NCBI GenBank assembly: GCA_000818095.1
Contig: CP009416.1
Location: 1,658,501 to 1,722,500 of the forward strand
Reading direction: 5' to 3'
Source of the DNA: Jeotgalibacillus malaysiensis
GTDB lineage: Bacteria; Bacillota; Bacilli; Bacillales; Jeotgalibacillaceae
DNA length: 64,000 nt
Under the pieces are notes generated by a model. That model had not been told where the DNA came from and ran no database searches. It saw nothing but the letters and a program-made list of their open reading frames with translations. Both the position numbers and the translations under genes were made by a program. This document shows positions 38,623-48,357 of the stretch, one piece after another; the first letter of the stretch is position 1, and every line of letters starts with the position of its first letter.

Positions 38623-38713
38623 TTGAAAACTCCTTAGAATATGTATAATGAATAACTTTATCTTATCATGAAAATTCAGTGAAAAAATAAGTTTTTCGTC
38701 ATCCTATAAAAAC

Positions 38714-38742
38714 TTTAACGAAATAAAATGTCGAAATATACT
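38714..38742 (+). promoter_or_regulatory. Sigma-A-type promoter of the opu operon
   Basis: TTTAAC (38714-38719), 17 bases, TATACT (38737-38742). Confidence 0.55.
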
Positions 38743-38749
38743 AAAATGT

Positions 38750-38775
38750 GTTTATGAGGAATGTACTAAGGGAAT
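38750..38775 (+). promoter_or_regulatory. Sigma-B-like promoter of the opu operon
   Basis: GTTTAT (38750-38755), 14 bases, GGGAAT (38770-38775) fits GTTTAA-N12/14-GGGWAW. It lies just after the sigma-A-type promoter, an arrangement like the dual promoters of B. subtilis opuE. Confidence 0.55.
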
Positions 38776-38806
38776 TATTTGATAGATATAGGGAAGGGGT
38801 GGATCT

Positions 38807-39775
38807 ATGATCAGATTCAAAAATGTTTCCAAGACCTTTGATGACGGTACGGAAGCGATTAAAGACATGAACTTACATATTAAAGAAGGTCAGCTTGTAG
38901 CGCTTATTGGTCCGAGTGGCTGCGGCAAAACCACTACCATGAAAATGATCAACCGGCTGATCAGTATTACGTCCGGGACGATTGAAATTGATGGTAAAGA
39001 CACGAGTAATGTAAAAGAAGTGGAGCTCAGAAGAAACATCGGCTATGTAATTCAGCGGATTGGTCTTTTCCCGCATATGACCATTGAGGAAAACGTGGGC
39101 TTAATTCCTAAGCTGAAAGGAAAAAAGAAAGCTGAATATGAAAACAGGGTAGATGAACTTTTAAACCTTGTTGGGCTGAACCCGGACATTTATAAAAAGA
39201 GATATCCGCTTGAATTAAGCGGCGGTCAGCAGCAGCGGGTAGGTGTTGTACGGGCGCTTGCAGGGGAGCCACCGATCATTTTAATGGATGAGCCTTTCAG
39301 TGCACTAGACCCCATCAGTCGGGAACAACTGCAGGATGAATTGAAGCAGCTCCAGACAACTATTAAGAAAACGATTGTTTTTGTTACGCATGACATGGAT
39401 GAAGCGTTAAAAGTCGCTGATGAAATTGTCGTCATGAAAGAAGGCGTTATTCAGCAGATCGCAGCACCTGCTGAGCTTCTTGAAAATCCCGCTAATGATT
39501 TTGTCAGGTCATTTATAGGAGAAGAACGCATCCAGACTTATCTGAATGACCACTCCAGACAAAGTATAAAGCCTTTTATTCACACCATGAGCGATATCCC
39601 GCATCTAGAACATACCTTAGATAGTTCAACGACAATTAAACAAGCAGTCAGATATTTTATAGCAAATAAAATCGATACTGCCGCGGTCACAGAAAGGGAT
39701 CAGACGATAGGTGTTTTGAAAAAGGATCGTTTGTTGACAGCGCTTGCCGGTATTGATGAAGAGGAGGCGGTCTGA
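38807..39775 (+). CDS. Osmoprotectant ABC transporter, ATP-binding protein (OpuCA type)
   Basis: 322 residues. Walker A GPSGCGKTT is near 35-43, signature LSGGQQQRVG near 135, Walker B IILMDEPFSALDP near 153, H-loop VTHDMDEAL near 190. The C-terminal portion carries a CBS-like segment (SSTTIKQAVRYFIANKIDTAAV), often used in osmolyte importers to sense ionic strength. It overlaps the permease gene by one base. Glycine betaine, carnitine or choline are the likely substrates of the system. Confidence 0.93.
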   Translation: MIRFKNVSKTFDDGTEAIKDMNLHIKEGQLVALIGPSGCGKTTTMKMINRLISITSGTIEIDGKDTSNVKEVELRRNIGYVIQRIGLFPHMTIEENVGLIPKLKGKKKAEYENRVDELLNLVGLNPDIYKKRYPLELSGGQQQRVGVVRALAGEPPIILMDEPFSALDPISREQLQDELKQLQTTIKKTIVFVTHDMDEALKVADEIVVMKEGVIQQIAAPAELLENPANDFVRSFIGEERIQTYLNDHSRQSIKPFIHTMSDIPHLEHTLDSSTTIKQAVRYFIANKIDTAAVTERDQTIGVLKKDRLLTALAGIDEEEAV

Positions 39776-40422
39776 TGAATGTTTTTCAGTCTTTTATTGA
39801 CACCGTAACCTCCCGTCAGGACCTGATTGTTGAAGCCACACTTGAACACTTGTACTTATCGTTTACTGCTATTTTTATAGCAATTGTGATCAGTCTTCCA
39901 CTTGGGATATTTATATCACGAAATCAGAAAGTAGCTGAATTTTATATAGGAGTGACAGCAGTTTTTCAAACGATACCAAGCCTTGCGCTATTCGGATTTC
40001 TAGTCCCGATCATGGGAATAGGCTTTGAAACGGCCCTGATTGCACTTATTATATATGCTTTGCTGCCGATCCTGAGAAATACATATACAGGCATTACTGG
40101 CGTTGATCAGGCGGTCATTGAAGCAGGACGCGGTATGGGCATGACCAACAGTCAGATTCTCTTTAAAATCGAATTACCGCTATCTCTGCCATTTTTAATG
40201 GCAGGAATCAGAACGGCTACGGTTTTAACAGTTGGAGTTGCAACCCTCGCTACATTTGTCGGTGCCGGTGGTCTTGGGGATGTGATCTGGAGAGGTCTCC
40301 AGTCTTATAATAACAACCTTGTATTAGCAGGTGCGATCCCAGTAGCGTTACTTGCACTTTTGTTTGACTTTATTTTAAAAACGCTTGAGAAAAAGACAAC
40401 ACCAAAAGGGTTAAAATCATAA
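39775..40422 (+). CDS. Osmoprotectant ABC transporter, permease
   Basis: 215 residues with five or six helices and the inner-membrane EAA loop VIEAGRGMGMTNSQILFKIELPLSLP near residue 115. GAGGLGDVIWRGL near 162 is typical of the OpuCB/OpuCD group. Length is normal for a permease without a fused binding domain. It overlaps the ATPase gene and runs into the next gene, so translation is coupled. Only one permease is present; classical opuC has two, so this one probably forms a homodimer. Confidence 0.92.
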   Translation: MNVFQSFIDTVTSRQDLIVEATLEHLYLSFTAIFIAIVISLPLGIFISRNQKVAEFYIGVTAVFQTIPSLALFGFLVPIMGIGFETALIALIIYALLPILRNTYTGITGVDQAVIEAGRGMGMTNSQILFKIELPLSLPFLMAGIRTATVLTVGVATLATFVGAGGLGDVIWRGLQSYNNNLVLAGAIPVALLALLFDFILKTLEKKTTPKGLKS

Positions 40423-40436
40423 TGAGGAGTGATCGA

Positions 40437-41351
40437 ATGAAACATTCAAAAAAGGTAATGGGAGCATCATTGATAGCTGTATCAGGACTTATCGCAGGCT
40501 GCGGAAGTGACGGGGCTTCCGGCGATGCCAGTGATCCGATTATTGTAGCAGGTAAACCGTGGACCGAGCAGTATATTCTTCCGCATATTCTTGAGCTTTA
40601 TATTGAGGGTAATTCTGATTATGAAGTCGAACTTGAAGAGGGTCTTGGAGAGGTATCAATCCTTACGCCATCCATTGAAAATGGTGATATCGACATGTAT
40701 GTTGAGTATACCGGTACAGGACTTGAAGCAGTGTTAAACGAAAAAGCGGATCAGGGTGAATCCAGCGAGTCCGTACTTGAACGTGTAAGAGAAGGCTATG
40801 AAGAACGTTTCGAAGTAACGTGGCTTGAGCCGCTTGGCTTTGAGAACAGCTATACGATGGCTTACAGAAGCGGTGAAGATGTAGATGCATCTACATATAG
40901 TGAACTTGCTGAGGTTAGCAGTGATCTGGTTTTTGGCGCACCTCACTCTTTTTACGAGCGTGAAGCAGATGGCTATGATGCCCTGGTAGAAGCATACGGC
41001 TTTGAATTTACTTCAGCTGAAAGCTTTGATGCAAGTATTATGTATGATGCTGTCAGAACAGGAGAAGTTGATGTCATCCCTGCATTTACTACTGATGGAC
41101 GTATAGAGAGGTTTGATCTTGTCACAACTGAAGATGACCAGGGATTCTTCCCGAAGTATGATGCTGTTCCACTTGTACGTCAGGAAATCCTCGAGAACTA
41201 CCCTGAATTAGAAGAAGTAATGAGTGGACTTGCAGGTCAGATTTCAGAAGAAGAAATGCAGGAAATGAATGCTAAAGTTGATATAGACGGCGAAGACTAC
41301 AGAGCAGTGGCTGAAGAATTTCTACTTGGAAAAGGACTAATAGAAGAGTAA
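40437..41351 (+). CDS. Osmoprotectant-binding lipoprotein
   Basis: 304 residues: signal peptide with lipobox LIAGC (Cys22), then an OpuAC-type binding domain. Family segments are KPWTEQYILPHILELYIEG, GEVSILTPSIENGDIDMYVEYTGTG and the hinge region DVIPAFTTDGRI. The ATG at 40437 has GAGGAG at good spacing; an ATG at 40422 would overlap the permease and lacks a site. It is the substrate receptor of the three-gene importer on the outer face of the membrane. Confidence 0.92.
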   Translation: MKHSKKVMGASLIAVSGLIAGCGSDGASGDASDPIIVAGKPWTEQYILPHILELYIEGNSDYEVELEEGLGEVSILTPSIENGDIDMYVEYTGTGLEAVLNEKADQGESSESVLERVREGYEERFEVTWLEPLGFENSYTMAYRSGEDVDASTYSELAEVSSDLVFGAPHSFYEREADGYDALVEAYGFEFTSAESFDASIMYDAVRTGEVDVIPAFTTDGRIERFDLVTTEDDQGFFPKYDAVPLVRQEILENYPELEEVMSGLAGQISEEEMQEMNAKVDIDGEDYRAVAEEFLLGKGLIEE

Positions 41352-41361
41352 GGAGATGTGT

Positions 41362-41775
41362 TTGTTGAAGAATCCGGAACGAAACGAAATCAGATCAATT
41401 TTACAGGATGCCAAAACGATTGCAGTTGTCGGTTTAAGTGATAACCCGGCGAGGACTTCACATAGTGTTTCTAAAGCTATGCAGGACGCGGGTTATAAAA
41501 TTATACCTGTTAACCCGATGATTGATGAGGCTTTAGGTGAGAAATCATTAAAGAGCCTGAGAGATATTCCTGATCACGTAGATATTGTAAATGTTTTTAG
41601 ACGTTCGGAATTTCTGAAAGACCTTGCTGAGGATTATCTTGAAACAAGCGCACCAGTTTTCTGGACGCAGCTGGATGTTGTAGATGAAGAAGTTTTTAAC
41701 CGTTTAAGCTCAAAAGGGCGAACAGTAATTATGGACCGCTGTATTAAAGTGGAACACAGCATTACGCAGCCTTAA
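41362..41775 (+). CDS. yneT: CoA-binding protein YneT
   Basis: About 137 residues with a Rossmann CoA-binding domain: AKTIAVVGLSDNPARTSHSV near residue 20, then YKIIPVNPM. Members are known as CoA-binding proteins of unknown cellular role. TTG codons at 41362 or 41365 are better spaced from AAGGAG than the ATG at 41356, so the exact start is uncertain. It lies 10 bases after the lipoprotein gene but is conserved next to parE, so it probably has a role separate from transport. Confidence 0.88.
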   Translation: MLKNPERNEIRSILQDAKTIAVVGLSDNPARTSHSVSKAMQDAGYKIIPVNPMIDEALGEKSLKSLRDIPDHVDIVNVFRRSEFLKDLAEDYLETSAPVFWTQLDVVDEEVFNRLSSKGRTVIMDRCIKVEHSITQP

Positions 41776-41807
41776 GAGATAATCGAACAAAAGTTTTAAC
41801 ATCCTTT

Positions 41808-41848
41808 AAAAGGGATGAGGCGGATGATCTGCCTCATCTCTTTTTATT
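41808..41848 (+). terminator. Terminator after yneT
   Basis: AAAAGGGATGAGGC (41808-41821) pairs with GCCTCATCTCTTTT (41831-41844) with one G-U pair, then TATTTT. Confidence 0.9.
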
Positions 41849-42045
41849 TTCGCTTTATAAAAGATTTTGTGGTTCATTTAGATCTGATCTGCTGAATCTG
41901 AATATAGCAACTATCTCTAACAAATTATAAGGGATCAATTTTCTGTAAAATAAAAAATAATAAGGGTTGACACAACGATTTTATCTAAATGCATTTGAAA
42001 TGCCTGATAAAATAAGTATAGAATATGATGGGTACAGCATTTATA
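41849..42045. other. AT-rich spacer upstream of parE
   Basis: About 200 bases with no gene. It holds a GCATTT-G-AAATGC dyad at 41991-42003 and a TTGACA at 41968-41973 without a good matching -10. Confidence 0.4.
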
Positions 42046-42077
42046 TGCTATAATGGATAAAAACGAACACCTGTTTG
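42046..42077 (+). promoter_or_regulatory. parE promoter with LexA box
   Basis: An extended -10, TGCTATAAT (42046-42054), is followed 9 bases later by CGAACACCTGTTTG (42064-42077), a LexA box with one mismatch. It would lie at about +3 to +16. LexA control of parEC is known in B. subtilis. Confidence 0.7.
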
Positions 42078-42100
42078 TATAGCTGGAAGGGGAATTTTTA

Positions 42101-44068
42101 GTGACTAAAAAAGCAATGATGGAATATAACGATGATGCAATCCAGGTGCTTGAAGGTCTGGAAGCCGTCCGGAAAAGACCGGGGATGTATATCGGCTCTA
42201 CTGATGCCAGAGGACTTCATCACCTCGTCTATGAAATAGTTGATAACTCTGTTGATGAAGCACTTGGAGGCTATGGCAGCCGTATAGATGTGAAAATTCA
42301 TGAAGATGAAAGTATATCAGTCCGCGATTACGGGAGAGGTATGCCTACAGGGATGCACCGGTCAGGGAAACCGACGCCGGAAGTAATTTTTACAGTGCTG
42401 CACGCAGGAGGAAAGTTTGGTCAGGGCGGATATAAAACAAGTGGAGGTCTGCACGGAGTAGGTGCTTCTGTTGTAAATGCTCTGTCTGAATGGCTGGAAG
42501 TAACAATTTACCGGGATGGCTCTGTTTTTAAGCAGCGTTTTGAAAATGGAGGCAAACCGGTAACGACACTTGAGAAAAAAGGGTCTACAAAAGAATCAGG
42601 GACATTAATTCACTTTAAACCTGATCCGGCCATCTTCAGCACTACACATTTTAATTATGAAACTCTGAGTGAAAGGCTTAGGGAGAGTGCGTTTCTCTTG
42701 AAAGGATTTGCAATTGAAATTGCTGACCTTAGAGAAGATCAAAAAGAACTTTTTAAGTTTGATACTGGGATCCAGGCCTTTGTTTCATATTTAAACGAAG
42801 AAAAAGACACACTGCATCCTGTCGTAGCGTTCGAAGGCGTACAAAGTGACATTGAAGTTGAGTTTGCCTTTCAATTTAATGATGGTTTTTCTGAGACCAT
42901 TTTATCTTTTGTAAATAACGTCAGAACAAAAGATGGCGGTACTCATGAGGCAGGTGCTAAAACAGCTGTGACAAGAGTCTTTAATGAATATGCCAGAAAA
43001 GTTAGCCTGCTGAAAGACAAGGATAAAAACCTTGAAGGCAGTGATATCAGAGAAGGCTTTGCAAGCATCATATCAATCAGGGTTCCTGAACAGATTCTTC
43101 AGTTCGAAGGACAAACGAAAGGGAAGCTTGGAACTTCAGAGGCACGTTCAGCTGTTGATGCTGTAGTAGCAGGTAAACTTCTTTACTTCCTTGAAGAAAA
43201 TCCTGATATCAGCTCAATGCTTATTAAAAAAGCAATCAGAGCTCAGCAGGCGAGAGAGGCAGCCAGAAAAGCGAGAGAAGACGCCAGAAACGGAAAGAAA
43301 AGAAAGAAATCCGATACGATTCTTTCAGGAAAGCTGACACCTGCCCAGTCTAAAAACGCAGCGAAAAATGAGCTGTATCTTGTAGAGGGTGACTCTGCAG
43401 GAGGTTCAGCGAAACAGGGAAGGGACAGAAAGTTTCAAGCAGTACTTCCGCTTCGAGGGAAAGTGATTAACACTGAAAAAGCTAAGCTTGCAGATATATT
43501 CAAAAATGAAGAAATTAATACGATCATTCATGCAATCGGAGCTGGTGTGGGCCCGGATTTTAATCTTGATGATGTACAGTATGATAAAGTCGTTATCATG
43601 ACGGATGCTGATACAGATGGTGCGCACATCCAGGTGCTACTACTTACATTCTTCTACCGTTATATGAAGCCGCTTGTTGAAGCCGGAAAAGTATATATTG
43701 CTTTACCGCCACTCTATAAAGTCAGCAAAGGTTCAGGTAAGAAAGAAGTGATTGAATATGCATGGACTGACGACGAGCTAGGAAAAGTACAGAAAAAGGT
43801 TGGAAAAGGCTATATGCTTCAGCGCTATAAAGGTCTTGGTGAGATGAATGCATCACAACTGTGGGAAACAACAATGGATCCTGCGACAAGAACGTTAATC
43901 CGTGTCAGAATTGATGACGGCGCCCGCGCAGAAAGACGTGTCACAACGTTGATGGGAGATAAAGTTGAGCCAAGAAGAAAATGGATTGAATCACACGTGG
44001 CTTTCGGACTTGAGGATAATGAAAATATTCTAGAAAATGAACAGATCATGACGTCAGAGGAGGAATAA
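42101..44068 (+). CDS. parE: DNA topoisomerase IV subunit B
   Basis: ATPase subunit of topoisomerase IV, which separates daughter chromosomes. GHKL ATPase motifs: [13 protein letters not shown] near residue 45, DYGRGMPTG, and [15 protein letters not shown] near 112. The TOPRIM domain has [15 protein letters not shown] near 433 and [10 protein letters not shown] near 506. Length 655 fits ParE. The start is a GTG with GGAAGGGG upstream. Pairing with parC four bases on and yneT before it separates it from gyrB. Confidence 0.96.
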   Translation: MTKKAMMEYNDDAIQVLEGLEAVRKRPGMYIGSTDARGLHHLVYEIVDNSVDEALGGYGSRIDVKIHEDESISVRDYGRGMPTGMHRSGKPTPEVIFTVLHAGGKFGQGGYKTSGGLHGVGASVVNALSEWLEVTIYRDGSVFKQRFENGGKPVTTLEKKGSTKESGTLIHFKPDPAIFSTTHFNYETLSERLRESAFLLKGFAIEIADLREDQKELFKFDTGIQAFVSYLNEEKDTLHPVVAFEGVQSDIEVEFAFQFNDGFSETILSFVNNVRTKDGGTHEAGAKTAVTRVFNEYARKVSLLKDKDKNLEGSDIREGFASIISIRVPEQILQFEGQTKGKLGTSEARSAVDAVVAGKLLYFLEENPDISSMLIKKAIRAQQAREAARKAREDARNGKKRKKSDTILSGKLTPAQSKNAAKNELYLVEGDSAGGSAKQGRDRKFQAVLPLRGKVINTEKAKLADIFKNEEINTIIHAIGAGVGPDFNLDDVQYDKVVIMTDADTDGAHIQVLLLTFFYRYMKPLVEAGKVYIALPPLYKVSKGSGKKEVIEYAWTDDELGKVQKKVGKGYMLQRYKGLGEMNASQLWETTMDPATRTLIRVRIDDGARAERRVTTLMGDKVEPRRKWIESHVAFGLEDNENILENEQIMTSEEE

Positions 44069-44072
44069 TAAA

Positions 44073-46496
44073 ATGACAGCGACAGAACGCTATCAGGATC
44101 TTCCTCTTGAAGAGGTTTTAGGGGATAGATTTGGACGATACAGTAAATATATTATTCAGGAAAGAGCACTACCTGATGCAAGAGATGGGCTGAAGCCAGT
44201 ACAGCGCAGGATTTTATATGCGATGCACATGGAGGGAAACACTCATTTAAAAGGCTTCAGAAAGTCAGCTAAAACAGTGGGGAATGTAATCGGTAATTAT
44301 CACCCCCATGGTGACTCTTCCGTTTATGAAGCGATGGTGAGAATGAGTCAGACTTGGAAAGTAAGGAATCGGCTTGTTGAAATGCATGGGAATAACGGGA
44401 GTATCGATGGTGACCCCGCTGCAGCGATGCGTTATACAGAAGCAAGACTATCTGCAATCTCAGGTGAGCTTCTAAGAGATATTGAATCTGAAACGGTGGA
44501 TCATATTCCGAACTTTGATGACACATCTGAAGAACCTGTCGTACTGCCTGCACGCTATCCTAATCTGCTTGTCAATGGTTCAACAGGAATTTCAGCTGGT
44601 TATGCCACTGAAATCCCGCCGCACCACCTTGGTGAAGTCATTGATGCAGCGGTGATGAAGATCGAAAAACCTGATGCCACTGTAGAAGATCTGATGACTG
44701 TTCTAAAAGGACCTGATTTTCCTACAGGAGGCATCATTCAAGGTGTTGAAGGAATTGAAAATGCCTACCGTACCGGTAAAGGAAAAATTGTAATCCGCGG
44801 AAAAGTCGATATTGAAGATATTCGCGGCGCCAAACAGCAGCTTGTCATCACGGAAATTCCTTATGAAGTAAATAAATCAGTGCTGGTTAAGAAAATGGAT
44901 GAGTACCGCGCTGATAAAAAAGTCGAAGGGATTGCTGAAGTCCGGGATGAAACTGACCGTACAGGACTTAGAATTGTAGTTGAGCTGAAAAAAGAAGCAG
45001 ACGCAAACGGCGTGCTGAACTTTTTATATAAAAATACTGATCTGCAGGTCCATTACAACTTTAATATGGTAGCGATTCATAAAAAGCGTCCAATGCTTAT
45101 GGGATTGAACGACTTGCTTGAAGCCTATATCGATCACCAGAAAGAAGTCGTTACCAGAAGAACAAAATTTGATTATGATAAAGCGATTAAGCGAAAGCAT
45201 ATCGTTGAAGGTCTGATCAAAGCCTTATCAATACTTGATCAGGTGATCGAGACAATTCGTGCTTCAAAAGATAAAAAGGATGCAAAGCAAAACCTCGAGG
45301 AGCGCTATCAATTTACTGAAGCACAGGCTGAAGCAATTGTATCGCTCCAGTTATATCGTCTTACTAATACAGATGTAACTGCCCTTCAAAAAGAATCCGC
45401 TGAACTGGATGCTAAAATTACGCAGCTAGAAGCAATTCTAACAAGTGATTCAAAACTTCTTTCAGTGATAAAGAAAGAGTTAAAGGCAATCAAAAAGCAG
45501 TATACCGACTCGAGACGCTCTGTGATTGAACATGAGATCGAAGAAATTAAAATCAATATGGAAGTACTTGTTGCAAGTGAAGATGTCTATGTATCTGTTA
45601 CGAAAGATGGTTATATTAAGCGGACTTCACCTAGGTCGTACGCTGCTTCAAACGGTAATGACCTTGCTATGAAGGATACAGACAGAATGTTAACCTTACA
45701 GCACATCAATACAACTGACTCACTGCTGCTATTTACGAATAAAGGGAATTATATTCATTTCCCTGTCCATATGCTCCCTGAGATCAGATGGAAAGACCTC
45801 GGTCAGCATTTTTCATCAATTGTTTCTGCTGACAGAGATGAAGAAATTATTCATGCTGAGGGTGTCAGCAGCTTTGATCATGATTCACTGATCTTTATTA
45901 CGAGAAACGGTATGGTGAAAAAATCAGAGTTAAGCCTATATCATGCACAGCGGACAGCAAGAACACTTGTAGCGCTGAATGTAAAAAAAGGTGATGAAGT
46001 GATTGCTGTACACCGGACAAACGGCAGACAGACGTTAATGCTCGCAACTCGTTTTGGATACGGACTGCGTTTTTCTGAAGAAGAGGTTAGCGTTGTAGGT
46101 CAGCGTGCAGCAGGTGTGAAAGGTATAAACCTGAAAGATGGAGATTATGTTGTTGCTGCTGTTATAGCAGATGAATCGGACAGTCTGATTGCTGTTACAC
46201 ACAGAGGAGCGGTCAAAAAGATGGCTGTTACTGAGTTCGAAAAGAGCTCCAGAGCTAAGCGGGGTCTGATTATGCTGAGAGAACTTAAGAAAAATCCACA
46301 CCGTCTGGTTAATCTGTTTAAAGCAGATCAGCCGGATCAATTTGTACTTGAGACCAATAAGGGTCAAAGGGCAATTATTCATGCAAAACAGCTCCGTAAC
46401 AATGATAGATATTCCAATGGCTCTTTTATCATTGATGAGAATGAAAAAGGGAATGTCGATAAAGCTTGGAGAAATATAACTACAGAAGAGGTTTAA
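44073..46496 (+). CDS. parC: DNA topoisomerase IV subunit A
   Basis: DNA-cutting subunit, 807 residues. The catalytic tyrosine is Tyr121 in MRYTEARLS. The quinolone-determining region reads [12 protein letters not shown], so the positions matching Ser80 and Glu84 of staphylococcal GrlA (here Ser82 and Glu86) are the unmutated residues. A C-terminal beta-pinwheel spans about residues 490-800 with repeated VTKDGYIKR-type blades. It follows parE with 4 bases between them. Confidence 0.97.
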   Translation: MTATERYQDLPLEEVLGDRFGRYSKYIIQERALPDARDGLKPVQRRILYAMHMEGNTHLKGFRKSAKTVGNVIGNYHPHGDSSVYEAMVRMSQTWKVRNRLVEMHGNNGSIDGDPAAAMRYTEARLSAISGELLRDIESETVDHIPNFDDTSEEPVVLPARYPNLLVNGSTGISAGYATEIPPHHLGEVIDAAVMKIEKPDATVEDLMTVLKGPDFPTGGIIQGVEGIENAYRTGKGKIVIRGKVDIEDIRGAKQQLVITEIPYEVNKSVLVKKMDEYRADKKVEGIAEVRDETDRTGLRIVVELKKEADANGVLNFLYKNTDLQVHYNFNMVAIHKKRPMLMGLNDLLEAYIDHQKEVVTRRTKFDYDKAIKRKHIVEGLIKALSILDQVIETIRASKDKKDAKQNLEERYQFTEAQAEAIVSLQLYRLTNTDVTALQKESAELDAKITQLEAILTSDSKLLSVIKKELKAIKKQYTDSRRSVIEHEIEEIKINMEVLVASEDVYVSVTKDGYIKRTSPRSYAASNGNDLAMKDTDRMLTLQHINTTDSLLLFTNKGNYIHFPVHMLPEIRWKDLGQHFSSIVSADRDEEIIHAEGVSSFDHDSLIFITRNGMVKKSELSLYHAQRTARTLVALNVKKGDEVIAVHRTNGRQTLMLATRFGYGLRFSEEEVSVVGQRAAGVKGINLKDGDYVVAAVIADESDSLIAVTHRGAVKKMAVTEFEKSSRAKRGLIMLRELKKNPHRLVNLFKADQPDQFVLETNKGQRAIIHAKQLRNNDRYSNGSFIIDENEKGNVDKAWRNITTEEV

Positions 46497-46512
46497 AAAA
46501 AGCTGATTGAAG

Positions 46513-46546
46513 GGAATGGAAGAAGGTACCGCTTTCTTCCATTTCC
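46513..46546 (+). other. Hairpin between parC and alsT
   Basis: GGAATGGAAGAA (46513-46524) pairs with TTCTTCCATTTCC (46534-46546), one bulged T, loop of about 9 bases. No T run follows, so it is probably a processing or weak termination signal. Confidence 0.45.
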
Positions 46547-46571
46547 TATTACATTTAAAGGGGGACTTCGT

Positions 46572-48005
46572 TTGAATACGTTACAAATCGTATCAGTTAT
46601 TGATGATGCGGCCACTACGATTAACGGTTTTATATGGGATTACATATTGATTGTCGTTTTGATTGGCTGCGGTTTGTATTTTACAATCAGGGGACGCTTT
46701 TTGCAGTTTACATCGTTTGGGGATATGCTGAAGCTTTTAACGGAAAAAACCACGATTTCTTCTAAAGGAAGAAGAGGAATTTCTTCATTTAAAGCATTTA
46801 CTATCTCAACTGCATCACGTGTTGGTACAGGAAACCTTGCAGGTGTTGCAACCGCAATCGCACTAGGTGGACCGGGAGCGGTCTTTTGGATGTGGATTAT
46901 CGCACTTGTCGGATCAGCTACTGCTTTTGTCGAGTCAACACTAGCCCAGGTATATAAAGTGGATGACGATAAAGATGGGTTCCGCGGGGGACCGGCTTAT
47001 TACATGGAAAAAGGACTTAATGCAAGATGGCTCGGAATTATTTTTGCTATTATTATTTCAATTACATTCGGGCTTGTCTTCAATTCTGTTCAATCCAATA
47101 CCATTTCACTCGCACTCGAAGGGTCATTTGGCTGGAATCGTCAAATCGTCGGGCTTGTGCTTGTAGTCTTAACAGCGATTGTTATTTTTGGCGGGGTTAA
47201 GCGTGTTGCAGCTGTAACAAGTATCGTTGTGCCGATTATGGCTATATTATACCTGCTGCTTGCACTGTTTGTTTTATTCACAAACCTTGATCTTGTTTTC
47301 CCGATGTTCCAGATTATTTTCAGTAACGCTTTCGGAATTACTGAAGTTGTCTCGGGTGGGATTGGTGCAGCGATTTTAAATGGTGTTAAAAGAGGACTTT
47401 TCTCAAATGAAGCCGGTATGGGTAGTGCACCAAACGCAGCTGCAACAGCAGGCGTTACACACCCGGCCAAACAGGGACTAATTCAGGCGCTTGGGGTATT
47501 TGTGGATACAATTATTATCTGTACTGCAACGGCGCTGATTATTATTATGTCAAATGAGTATTTAAATGGTAGTGACGGGATTCAGCTGACACAGGATGCG
47601 CTGACTTATCATGTTGGTGAATGGGCAGCAACTTTCATCAGTGTAGCAATCTTCCTCTTTGCATTCAGTTCAATTGTTGGTAACTATTATTACGGTGAAA
47701 CAAACATTGAATTTATTAGAAATAATATGCTTTATGTGAATATTTATCGCTTTATTGTTGTAGGAATGGTGTACTTTGGAGCGGTTCAGGAGTTTGATGT
47801 TGTATGGAACCTTGCCGATGTATCTATGGGTACGATGGCATTGATCAACTTGACCGCCATATCCCTTATGGCGCCGCTTGCTTTTAAAGTACTTCAGGAT
47901 TATAAAAGGCAGAAAAAACAGGGAATTGATCCTGTCTTTTATACAAGAAACATCCCGAATCTTAAGAATACCGATTGCTGGGATGAGGGACCGGAAAATG
48001 AATAA
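46572..48005 (+). CDS. alsT: Sodium:alanine symporter family protein
   Basis: A 477-residue AGCS transporter with about 11 helices. Signature segments are SRVGTGNLAGVATAIALGGPGAVFWMW near residue 78 and GLFSNEAGMGSAPNAAATAG near 275. It imports alanine or glycine with sodium; B. subtilis AlsT is reported to act on glutamine. The TTG start has AAAGGGGG 7 bases upstream. The parE-parC-alsT order is conserved in Bacillus. Confidence 0.94.
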   Translation: MNTLQIVSVIDDAATTINGFIWDYILIVVLIGCGLYFTIRGRFLQFTSFGDMLKLLTEKTTISSKGRRGISSFKAFTISTASRVGTGNLAGVATAIALGGPGAVFWMWIIALVGSATAFVESTLAQVYKVDDDKDGFRGGPAYYMEKGLNARWLGIIFAIIISITFGLVFNSVQSNTISLALEGSFGWNRQIVGLVLVVLTAIVIFGGVKRVAAVTSIVVPIMAILYLLLALFVLFTNLDLVFPMFQIIFSNAFGITEVVSGGIGAAILNGVKRGLFSNEAGMGSAPNAAATAGVTHPAKQGLIQALGVFVDTIIICTATALIIIMSNEYLNGSDGIQLTQDALTYHVGEWAATFISVAIFLFAFSSIVGNYYYGETNIEFIRNNMLYVNIYRFIVVGMVYFGAVQEFDVVWNLADVSMGTMALINLTAISLMAPLAFKVLQDYKRQKKQGIDPVFYTRNIPNLKNTDCWDEGPENE

Positions 48006-48006
48006 T

Positions 48007-48037
48007 AAAAAAGCGTGCCGCTTTGGCGCGCTTTTTT
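48007..48037. terminator. Terminator after alsT
   Basis: AAAAAAGCGTGCC (48007-48019) pairs with GGCGCGCTTTTTT (48025-48037), flanked by A and T runs. Confidence 0.92.
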
Positions 48038-48061
48038 ATTTAAAATATTGCACTTGCATTT

Positions 48062-48289
48062 TTATTCATGATTCTTTATCGTAAACTCATCAGCAAGCGC
48101 TTCGTTTACCGCTTTTTCAATTGACTGCAAGTCTTCTCTACTGACAACAGCATCAAGTTTGTTCCAGTCAACAAAACGTACAAAATATTTTTTTCGGATT
48201 CTGGATAAATGCACGACTGAGTGAGGCAGTTCTTCAAAATAAGCCCTGACTCTTCCCCGTCCTGCATAACTCCATCTGATTAGATTCAT
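48062..48289 (-). CDS. Small protein of unknown function next to a LexA-like site
   Basis: 75 residues, basic N-terminal part (MNLIRWSYAGRGRVRAYFEE) and acidic C-terminal helix (REDLQSIEKAVNEALADEF). I do not recognise the family. The ATG at 48289 has only a weak GGTGAT site. The frame is open further upstream, but that part runs antisense through the neighbouring gene and is probably not translated. It is divergent from the next gene, with a LexA-like palindrome between them. Confidence 0.6.
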   Translation of the reverse strand: MNLIRWSYAGRGRVRAYFEELPHSVVHLSRIRKKYFVRFVDWNKLDAVVSREDLQSIEKAVNEALADEFTIKNHE

Positions 48290-48314
48290 TTTAATCACCA
48301 GAAACAGTGTAACA

Positions 48315-48328
48315 CGAACAAGTGTACG
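48315..48328. promoter_or_regulatory. LexA-like site between two divergent genes
   Basis: CGAACAAGTGTACG has one mismatch to the palindromic SOS box CGAAC-N4-GTTCG. It lies 26 bases from the minus-strand start and 30 from the plus-strand start. Confidence 0.45.
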
Positions 48329-48357
48329 AATAAAGTTGTAATGAAGGAGAAGATCAA

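Noticed and set aside
41783-41796. CGAACAAAAGTTTT as a LexA box
   Set aside because: It lies just after the yneT stop and before its terminator, with two mismatches in the right half and no promoter to control.
46497-46571. Glycine riboswitch before the alanine/glycine symporter
   Set aside because: The spacer is only 75 bases and holds one simple hairpin without aptamer features.
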